A stretch of DNA of 5,566 bases from contig JAJYDZ010000143.1 in assembly GCA_021790415.1 (NCBI GenBank), forward strand, positions 1-5,566, read 5' to 3'. The notes below the pieces were generated by a model. That model saw nothing but the letters and a program-made list of their open reading frames with translations. It made no database searches and was not told the DNA's origin. This DNA comes from Thermoplasmata archaeon (GTDB taxonomy: Archaea; Thermoplasmatota; Thermoplasmata; Thermoplasmatales; Thermoplasmataceae). Of the stretch, positions 1 through 4,284 are shown in pieces. The translations under genes and the position numbers were made by a program. The number at the start of each line of letters is the position of its first letter. Within the stretch, counting starts at the first letter, position 1.

Positions 1-68
1 GTTTCATTCAGCTTTCATGAGAGTATGAGTGGCGTTTAATATGAAATAAAAGACAAGGAAATTTGTAA

Positions 69-330
69 CCAGATTCTGAGCCAGGCTGGTATATTGGAAC
101 TGCTCCACAATGGGTAACCCAGCAATATAATCCAGCAGGAGTACTTGATATATATTACCTGGTAAATTCTCAGGGTTACATTGTCGGCAGCGGACAGGGC
201 CTTGGATCAAATCTAAACAGCGTAATTGAGACTTTGGGGTGAGGTATCTGCAATTCAACAGAAAATGGATATGTGGAACATTTCCATTGTTCCTGTAGCG
301 ATAGTCATTGCCCCAGTCCATCCAGAATGA
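69..330 (+). pseudogene. Decayed gene, possible thioredoxin-fold protein tail
   Basis: The + strand reads as convincing protein although it is broken. From 69 to 239 one frame gives about 57 residues, including GWYIGTAPQWVTQQY and then DIYYLVNSQGYIVG, and ends at TGA 240-242. The adjacent frame takes over at about 235 (WGEVSAIQQK), runs through a hydrophobic stretch (ISIVPVAIVIAPV), and stops at TGA 328-330. A one-base change near 234-240 would join them. The pattern Y-x-x-x-G-x-x-D-x-Y-x-LVN-x-x-GYIV resembles the C-terminal half of SCO/TlpA-like redoxins, where a strand ending in LVD/LVN is followed by G-x-IV. No CxxC is visible, since the N-terminal half is absent or beyond a stop at 66-68. 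The hydrophobic tail could be a membrane segment. Bases 1-68 have stops in all + frames. The - strand frame over 4-321 is open but is less protein-like and is taken as an antisense shadow. The family name is a guess; decay of a + strand gene is the firmer claim. Confidence 0.45.
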
Positions 331-582
331 TTTGGAATCAATTGTTTCTGTCCTGAAACCGAACGAATTATAGGAGATGGATATTTAGTACGTGTATATT
401 CATGGAGAGAAAAAACGGCATACCTGTAATACAGGAAATAGGAATGAAAGTGCAGTATTACAATTATCCGGGAAGTGATACAGGGACTTATGGATAATTC
501 TGGACACTATGTATTTACCCAAGGCATACCATCTCATTGCAATGCTACCTACCTTATCATTATCTTTTCTAGCAATATTTAA
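331..582 (+). pseudogene. Decayed gene, possible surface-protein beta domain
   Basis: Three pieces of + strand frame chain together. Frame 1 from 331 gives ETERIIGDGYLVRVYSW. At the A6 tract 410-415 the reading moves to frame 3, giving EKNGIPVIQEIGMKVQYYNY and then PGSDTGTYG up to TAA 495-497. Frame 1 resumes with NSGHYVFTQGIP and ends at TAA 580-582. Each change needs one lost or gained base. The alternation of polar and aromatic residues with TGTYG...NSGHYVF is typical of Ig-like or carboxypeptidase-regulatory-like beta domains in archaeal surface proteins, but this is judged by eye only. It may continue the remnant upstream or be a separate gene. In its last part frame 2 is also open (491-643) and hydrophobic, so the exact path there is uncertain. 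The - strand frame 400-612 is treated as a shadow. Confidence 0.38.
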
Positions 583-689
583 TTGGTTTGTTTGTGTACC
601 CCCGCTATCCATTTCACAACAATTAAATATTACTCTGGGATAAAAATGAGTTACACGTGACTTTACATCTATTTTATTTTTGTTGAATG

Positions 690-733
690 CCCACTGTGAT
701 ATTCAGGCTGTTTTTTTAAACCATCACTGTGGG
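690..733. repeat. Imperfect inverted repeat at left end of the IS
   Basis: CCCACTGTGAT (690-700) and ATCACTGTGGG (723-733) are inverted copies with one central mismatch (10 of 11 pairs) and a 22-base spacer. The right arm contains the first bases of the IS terminal repeat. Read on the - strand it would form a hairpin just after the transposase stop codon, so it could help end that transcript. It could also be a remnant of an abutting, related IS end. Confidence 0.4.
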
Positions 734-740
734 TGCACTA
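728..740. repeat. Left terminal inverted repeat of the IS
   Basis: TGTGGGTGCACTA matches the reverse complement of 2240-2252 at all 13 positions. It holds the transposase stop codon (738-740 on the - strand). Matching breaks down on both sides of the 13 bases. Confidence 0.8.
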
Positions 741-2021
741 CATCTTCAGCATCTGATCAAGTTTCAGGATCCTCCCAGTTTTCTCTCCCATTCCGGACTT
801 GAAATCCAATCTCTCGATCACCTTCTTTCCCCTGGCCGCATAGACAACCATTATGTCCTTCATTATCTCAATGGTTGACTGCAGAGACACGCTCCCACCT
901 GATTTACGTATCTCATTGTATATTAGTGCAAGAAACAGATATGCCATAAGCGAGAGGAACATGTGCACCCTTATCTTCTGCGGCGTTCGATGATATACGG
1001 GAAATGCAATATCCATACTGTTTATTGTACGGAAACAGTGTTCCAACCTGTTCCGTTTCCTGTAGAGTTCAATGATCTCACCCGCCATGAGATCTGGAAT
1101 GCTGGTGAAGAGTGCGTTCATCCCAAGCATTCCCAACCTTCTGGCCATCCTCTCATGATCTATTCTTAGATCTGGGATGATGATTGTTTCATTCATGTTC
1201 TGTGATTCCAGGTAGATTCTTGCTTTATCCATCGCATCGGAATCCCCGGATTCGATGATCCGCCTCACTTTCCTGTACACTTTCCCGAATGTTTTCATGA
1301 AAGATTTTATCCTTCTGCGTTGAAGTTTTGAACTCCGATATACGATGATACGGTGAATCTTCCCGTAGACTTTCCTCTCCGTCTCGATGAAGGAATCCTC
1401 CTCCACGTGGAGATCGGCGAGATCCATGTGATCTGAGAGGGTGAGTGCACCTATGTATCTCCTCTTTCCGAGAAGATTCACATTCTCAGATGAATTGTAG
1501 CCCCTGTCGAATATAACCAAAGCATCTTCGGGTATCTGCTTTACCATATCGGGAAACGTTCTGGAATCATGCATGTTCCCTGCATATGAATTCCAGAATA
1601 GTGGAATGTAATCGTAATTTGCAGCTATGTAATATGAAATCTGGTTCAGATCGTATCTGTGCTTCTTGTTGTGGCCCTTCCTGGCCATGTCATTTTCCTC
1701 CATGAATGTATACATGTTTGAGGCATCCACAAATATCCTTGAGAAATCATAGCCCATTGCAATTATTCTCTCCCGTACAGCTTTCATTATTGCTTCGATC
1801 TGGGAATCATCTATCCTGTCCATGAGGTTCCAGAAGTCCTGTGAACCCCTCTTTTCGTATATGGTGGATGCATAATCCCTGGGCATCCATCTCTCGATGC
1901 CCTCCTTGGATGCAGGATCAGATAGCCGGTTCATTATGAAGAGGAGAAAATAATCGCCTGGCGACATGCCTCTTTCATGGTGATCCACAATGCTGTCAAC
2001 AATAGCTTTCATGCCGATCAT
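738..2021 (-). CDS. DDE transposase, catalytic part (IS1634-type)
   Basis: This 427-residue frame carries the catalytic domain of an IS4-superfamily transposase, which would cut and join the IS ends. The RNase H-like core shows D99 (in IFVDAS), D172 (in FDRGY) and E327. E327 sits in the signature Y320-x2-R323-x3-E327 of the IS4 group, followed by the hydrophobic helix VHMFLSLMAYLFLALI that usually comes next. An insertion region rich in Lys and Arg lies between the second Asp and the Glu (about 210-290). The ATG at 2021 is unlikely to be the true start: residues such as GMKAIVDSIVDHH match the internal 'LG-hh-IID-H' segment of this family, and the frame stays open upstream to 2114. The missing N-terminus is the separate frame at 2027-2233, one base out of phase. 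Joined by a -1 shift at E68 the product would be about 498 residues, a usual length for IS1634-type transposases. All catalytic residues are present, so decay, if any, is recent. Confidence 0.88.
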   Translation of the reverse strand: MIGMKAIVDSIVDHHERGMSPGDYFLLFIMNRLSDPASKEGIERWMPRDYASTIYEKRGSQDFWNLMDRIDDSQIEAIMKAVRERIIAMGYDFSRIFVDASNMYTFMEENDMARKGHNKKHRYDLNQISYYIAANYDYIPLFWNSYAGNMHDSRTFPDMVKQIPEDALVIFDRGYNSSENVNLLGKRRYIGALTLSDHMDLADLHVEEDSFIETERKVYGKIHRIIVYRSSKLQRRRIKSFMKTFGKVYRKVRRIIESGDSDAMDKARIYLESQNMNETIIIPDLRIDHERMARRLGMLGMNALFTSIPDLMAGEIIELYRKRNRLEHCFRTINSMDIAFPVYHRTPQKIRVHMFLSLMAYLFLALIYNEIRKSGGSVSLQSTIEIMKDIMVVYAARGKKVIERLDFKSGMGEKTGRILKLDQMLKM

Positions 2022-2026
2022 ATGAT

Positions 2027-2233
2027 CTATTCCCAGAACACATAATGTTGACCCGCACCGTATGCTGCCATCCTGATCTCTTCTAAACTGCCCTCGATTG
2101 TCTTTGCAAGATCGTCAGCTGTACCCACACTGATCTCCTTAACGATTGTGGGTATTCCATTGATGCGTTTCTTCCACCGTATTACAAGGTACCTGTTCTT
2201 ACCTGATCGCTTGTAGGCAAAGTACGCCATCAC
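2027..2233 (-). CDS. Transposase N-terminal part, frame-disrupted
   Basis: This 68-residue frame begins with GTG (2233) followed directly by ATG (2230) and ends at TAG 2027-2029. It is basic at first (YKRSGKNRYLVIRWKKR) and then gives VGTADDLAKTIEG and AAYGAGQHYVFWE. This matches the usual opening of IS1634-type transposases: a short strand-rich basic region, then a 'G-hh-ALW-hh-E-LG-hh-hID' helix. The end (YVFWE) continues naturally into IDHMIGMKAIVDS of the next frame if one base is re-read at 2030. The two frames overlap openly between 2114 and 2030. No classic slippery heptamer such as A-AAA-AAG is seen there, so a one-base deletion is more likely than programmed -1 shifting. It starts about 26 bases after a TATA-like element, which suggests a leaderless transcript. 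Confidence 0.75.
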   Translation of the reverse strand: MMAYFAYKRSGKNRYLVIRWKKRINGIPTIVKEISVGTADDLAKTIEGSLEEIRMAAYGAGQHYVFWE

Positions 2234-2239
2234 AGATTA

Positions 2240-2252
2240 TAGTGCACCCACA
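2240..2252. repeat. Right terminal inverted repeat of the IS
   Basis: TAGTGCACCCACA is the exact reverse complement of 728-740. It lies 7 bases upstream of the transposase GTG start on the - strand, so it occupies the region between TATA-like element and gene start. Confidence 0.8.
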
Positions 2253-2260
2253 TTAATAAA
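2253..2260 (-). promoter_or_regulatory. TATA-like element for the transposase
   Basis: On the - strand this reads TTTATTAA, centred about 26 bases before the ATG at 2230. That spacing puts transcription start at or next to the start codon, as in leaderless archaeal genes. It lies just outside the 13-bp terminal repeat, so it may belong to the host flank. A second A/T-rich patch (ACTATAAT, 2236-2243) is too close to the start to serve. Confidence 0.35.
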
Positions 2261-2330
2261 TCCTTCTCTTCAAATGCATTGTGTAACTATGAAAACAAAG
2301 AGTTAATTTAACAAAGTCAAAATCAGGTGA

Positions 2331-2343
2331 TTGTGTACCCACA
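2331..2343. repeat. Degenerate copy of the IS terminal repeat
   Basis: The reverse complement of this site is TGTGGGTACACAA, matching the IS end TGTGGGTGCACTA at 11 of 13 positions and in the same orientation as the right end at 2240-2252. The first ten bases, TTGTGTACCC, recur exactly at 592-601 on the other side of the IS. It could be a leftover end of a related element; chance is not excluded. Confidence 0.3.
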
Positions 2344-2449
2344 CATGAATAGCGAAAAAAGGGCTAAATTAACCATCCTGCAAGAAGGAGATGAGAAGAA
2401 GATGTAAAGTCACGACCATTATTATTCGAATATAACAAACGATATAACC

Positions 2450-2458
2450 TTATTTAAA
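2450..2458 (+). promoter_or_regulatory. TATA-like element before broken frame at 2482
   Basis: TTATTTAAA centred near 2454 is about 27 bases before the ATG at 2482, the spacing of a leaderless archaeal promoter. The surrounding sequence is generally A/T-rich, which weakens the case. Confidence 0.28.
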
Positions 2459-2481
2459 ACTATATTTGACTTTCAATGTAA

Positions 2482-2589
2482 ATGGCGATAGTTAAGGTCT
2501 AAATAAAGATAGAATTGCGTGAAAAATTACCTTGGGAACTTAGAGAAGAGTGGACACACTCATATTTCACAATGTACCGATTATGCTAA
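2482..2589 (+). pseudogene. Broken small gene start, interrupted by TAA
   Basis: From ATG 2482 the frame reads MAIVKV, then TAA at 2500-2502, then continues open as IKIELREKLPWELREEW and THSYFTMYRLC to TAA 2587-2589. The part after the internal stop has a charged, amphipathic, protein-like composition, and the ATG is well placed behind a TATA-like element. The likeliest reading is the truncated N-terminus of a gene whose remainder has been lost, with one nonsense change. Re-start at an internal codon is possible but no start codon with a good context is visible. The family is not recognised. Confidence 0.3.
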
Positions 2590-2709
2590 CGGGTTGTGTA
2601 ACGAAGTCCTTTGCTTTTATCCCCCTTAATTAACAAAATATAGCTTGGCAATTAACGCAATTAAAAAATCTACACTCAATTCTGTACCTGAAATTTGACC
2701 TCTTTCATT

Positions 2710-3777
2710 TCATTCATCAAAACTTAGGTCTTCGATTGTTGTCGCTTTTATGAAATTATCAAGTGATGAATACCTTGGACCCATTATGCCGCCTCTCTTA
2801 CCCGGAACAATACCTATTGGATCGGAAAGTTCTTTCAGAGAACCTGGTTTTAGAATTATTGCCTTTTTACCATAATCTGATGGATCAACCTCAGTTTGTC
2901 CAAATTTCTTGGTTATAGCTTTGTCTTCGACATCAACCAATGTTTCAATCTCGCCGAAATATAAAACCTTCGAGGATGGCCAGCTGACGTATAGCGCAAA
3001 ATAAATTGGTTTTCTGCTTATTTTTACTGATCGCCATGCATAGAACTGCTTCAGCCATGAAGGACCAGTCGAATCGGAAGGGCAGATTATAACTAGCCCA
3101 TCTCTCAACGAAGTGAGTTCTTTTCTGGACACCCTATGAACTGCCTTGATTCCATGGTCAAGAGAAATGCCTTTAGATACGACTCCAAGATCGATCTTTA
3201 TGTTATTCCTAACTGATTCAAGTGGCATTCCATAATCAGCCGCTATCATAGCAGTAACTGAATCCTTAATTTTTTCTTTGTTATCGTTTAATATTGCTTT
3301 CAACTTGCTACGTTCTTTGCTTTCAGCAATGAACTTCTCCATATTTTTTGGATACTCTCCCTTAGAAAGATTTAGAAATATAGATATGTCCTCTTTGTCC
3401 TCCTCACAATTCCATTCGTAGACTGGCTCGTCTACATCCCTTATCATAAGAAGCAATTCATGACCATTGTATAGAACTCCATATTTTACCCGTTTCAAAA
3501 GCAAATAGGCGCGTAATTGTTCCTTGCTCCGGTTGTCTGAAAGTGGGACCGCCGGGGATTTTAATTCAATGATAAATCCATCCGAATCATTACCAACTAG
3601 GAAGTCGGCTCTTAATTTACCATTTGTGCTTTGCATAGCGTCCTGTTGATGGATATCGTTAATTGACCAATTCATCGCAGACAGCAATTTCTTAGTCAGT
3701 TTAGTAACTTCTTTCTCATTCTCGTCCCCTAATCCACATCCTTTATTCACAATTTGTCTGATCTCCTCTTCGGTCAT
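2710..3777 (-). CDS. Lone PD-(D/E)XK nuclease with C-terminal PUA-like domain
   Basis: This 355-residue protein probably cuts DNA. Residues about 1-115 resemble the N-terminal nuclease domain of type I restriction subunit HsdR: helix with NEKEVTK (20-26), D58 in LRADFL, E71-x-K73 in IIELKSP, and a helix with Q87-x3-Y91, followed by VKYGVLYNGHELLLM (97-111). D58, E71 and K73 form the PD-(D/E)XK metal site. There is no Walker A or helicase motif, and HsdR is usually about 1000 residues, so it is not a type I motor subunit. Residues 140-195 are a charged helical linker. Residues about 200-350 form a second domain (GLVIICPS 227-234, W241, W248, YFALYVSWP 259-267, VLYFGEIETLVD 271-282, PRYSSLDNF 334-342). 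Its strand pattern recalls PUA/EVE/ASCH barrels that read modified bases; this is inference. The ATG at 3777 follows a GGTGA ribosome site at 5 bases. No methyltransferase is adjacent. It could be a modification-dependent restriction enzyme or a solitary defence nuclease. Confidence 0.75.
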   Translation of the reverse strand: MTEEEIRQIVNKGCGLGDENEKEVTKLTKKLLSAMNWSINDIHQQDAMQSTNGKLRADFLVGNDSDGFIIELKSPAVPLSDNRSKEQLRAYLLLKRVKYGVLYNGHELLLMIRDVDEPVYEWNCEEDKEDISIFLNLSKGEYPKNMEKFIAESKERSKLKAILNDNKEKIKDSVTAMIAADYGMPLESVRNNIKIDLGVVSKGISLDHGIKAVHRVSRKELTSLRDGLVIICPSDSTGPSWLKQFYAWRSVKISRKPIYFALYVSWPSSKVLYFGEIETLVDVEDKAITKKFGQTEVDPSDYGKKAIILKPGSLKELSDPIGIVPGKRGGIMGPRYSSLDNFIKATTIEDLSFDE

Positions 3778-3782
3778 TCAAT

Positions 3783-3787
3783 TCACC
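3783..3787 (-). promoter_or_regulatory. Shine-Dalgarno site of the nuclease gene
   Basis: GGTGA on the - strand ends 5 bases before the ATG at 3777 and supports that start. It is the only clear ribosome-binding site in the window; the other genes look leaderless or nearly so. Confidence 0.6.
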
Positions 3788-3811
3788 ACATCAAAAGTTC
3801 TTATACCTTCC

Positions 3812-3818
3812 ATATTTA
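3812..3818 (-). promoter_or_regulatory. Possible TATA element of the nuclease gene
   Basis: The - strand reads TAAATAT about 38 bases before the ATG. Transcription starting some 25 bases on would leave a leader of roughly 13 bases, enough to contain the GGTGA site. The match is weak and the region is A/T-rich. Confidence 0.3.
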
Positions 3819-3945
3819 CCCTTTAATTCCCGTCCATCTGCGGAAAAGATTGATTGCAAGAGATAAGAACCATGTGAACTTTACAATTAGGAGTTAAATA
3901 AAATTTTTCGTCTAATTCCGGTGTCGCCAATGTCAGTAGTATCTA

Positions 3946-3954
3946 ATTTATACA
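3946..3954 (+). promoter_or_regulatory. TATA-like element diverging from the nuclease gene
   Basis: ATTTATACA centred near 3950 is about 25 bases before the ATG at 3975, the spacing of a leaderless gene. It is too far (over 75 bases) from the GTG 4027 or ATG 4045 starts to be leaderless for those. It therefore favours translation beginning at 3975. Confidence 0.38.
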
Positions 3955-4026
3955 ACACCCAAAAAACCCCGCATATGGAACCACTTGCTCATTTTGTAAA
4001 CACTGCAAAAGCCTTATGAATACGAA

Positions 4027-4215
4027 GTGCTGTTGTTGAATTCCATGAAAAAATTTGACATTGAATTCTACGATGGACTGATGAAAGGAATCTTGAAGTG
4101 CGCAGGGATAGTCAGGAAATCTGCTAATCTTGAAGAGGAAAACGACAACATCGAAGGACTTCTTGGAAAGATACAGGAGAAGATAGATGTCGTGGTCGAG
4201 GAAAGCCGGGGGTAG
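4027..4215 (+). CDS. Small acidic protein of unknown function
   Basis: The frame gives 62 residues from GTG 4027, or 56 from ATG 4045 (MKKFDIEFYDGLMK). It is probably soluble: a mixed first half with one Cys (KCAGIVRK), then an acidic helical tail (NLEEENDNIEGLLGKIQEK) that might form a short coiled coil or dimerise. It is not recognised. No Shine-Dalgarno site precedes either start. A better start may be ATG 3975 in another frame (MEPLAHFVNTAKAL, TGA at 4017-4019), which has a TATA element at leaderless spacing. Removing one T at 4014-4015 would fuse it to this frame as TAKAYEYEVLLLNS, giving about 79 residues. The gene may therefore be frame-broken or use an internal start. It diverges from the nuclease gene and ends 69 bases before the radical SAM gene on the same strand. 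The - strand frame over 4068-4385 is a shadow. Confidence 0.55.
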   Translation: MLLLNSMKKFDIEFYDGLMKGILKCAGIVRKSANLEEENDNIEGLLGKIQEKIDVVVEESRG

Positions 4216-4241
4216 GAAATTCTTCCTAAAAAATTTTTAGG
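4213..4241. repeat. Two overlapping inverted repeats
   Basis: TAGGAA (4213-4218) pairs with TTCCTA (4223-4228) across a 4-base loop. CCTAAAAA (4225-4232) pairs with TTTTTAGG (4234-4241) around a single central base. The arms share 4225-4228, so as RNA the two hairpins exclude each other. The site starts at the stop codon of the small upstream gene and ends 5 bases before the TATA element of the radical SAM gene. It could be a transcription end for the first gene (the second arm supplies five T) or an operator for the second. Confidence 0.4.
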
Positions 4242-4245
4242 GGGC

Positions 4246-4256
4246 TTTGTATATAT
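4246..4256 (+). promoter_or_regulatory. TATA element of the radical SAM gene
   Basis: TTTGTATATAT centred near 4253 is about 32 bases before the ATG at 4285, predicting a leader of only about 5-8 bases. No Shine-Dalgarno site is present before the start (AGAATAAAAA), consistent with near-leaderless expression. The gene would thus have its own promoter rather than depend on the small gene upstream. Confidence 0.5.
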
Positions 4257-4284
4257 GATATTAGACCCAGAAAGAGAATAAAAA

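Larger units (their letters stand above)
728..2252 (-). mobile_element. Insertion sequence, IS4-like (IS1634 type), 1525 bp
   Basis: The element is bounded by exact 13-bp inverted repeats, TGTGGGTGCACTA at 728-740 and its reverse complement at 2240-2252. Nearly all of its interior is a - strand DDE transposase in two overlapping frames. The stop codon of the transposase (738-740) lies inside the left repeat. The bases outside the repeats (…CCATCAC on the left, TTAATAA… on the right) show no convincing target-site duplication, so the copy may be old, rearranged, or have slightly different true ends. The interior looks more GC-rich than the flanks, as expected for incoming DNA. IS1634-type elements are generally 1.5-2 kb with one transposase gene, which fits in length and arrangement. 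Only one copy is visible in this window. Confidence 0.85.
2253..2709. other. Gene-poor stretch with broken short reading frames
   Basis: No intact gene is supported in these 457 bases. Two + strand scraps are worth recording. One runs from ATG 2345 to TAA 2407 and gives MNSEKRAKLTILQEGDEKKM. The other starts at 2482 and is listed separately. An alternative frame from GTG 2519 to about 2629 gives a Cys-containing 36-residue frame that cannot be judged. There is an 8-base tandem copy GCAATTAA at 2648-2655 and 2657-2664. A run of six T on the - strand (2663-2668), about 42 bases past the nuclease stop, could serve as its terminator. No tRNA-like or CRISPR-like structure was seen. Confidence 0.5.

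Noticed and set aside
4..321. Open - strand frame of 105 residues
   Set aside because: Its translation has no family-like pattern, and the + strand of the same bases reads as a typical redoxin-like strand-turn-strand, so it is treated as antisense shadow.
400..612. Open - strand frame of 70 residues
   Set aside because: It lies opposite the + strand pieces EKNGIPVIQEIGMKVQ and NSGHYVFTQG, which look more like protein; no promoter or ribosome site was seen for it.
963..1169. Open + strand frame of 68 residues
   Set aside because: It is wholly inside the transposase gene on the other strand, and its composition (many Cys, His, Pro) is typical of a shadow.
2519..2629. Possible 36-residue Cys-containing protein from GTG on the + strand
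   Set aside because: It has no ribosome site or promoter of its own, the Cys spacing matches no zinc motif, and it overlaps a more protein-like frame.
2648..2664. Tandem GCAATTAA copies as an iteron or CRISPR-like repeat
   Set aside because: There are only two 8-base units in A/T-rich DNA, with no further copies, so chance is enough to explain them.
2710..3777. Type I restriction subunit R (HsdR)
   Set aside because: Only the nuclease domain is shared; the protein is 355 residues, lacks ATPase motifs, and no HsdM or HsdS is nearby.
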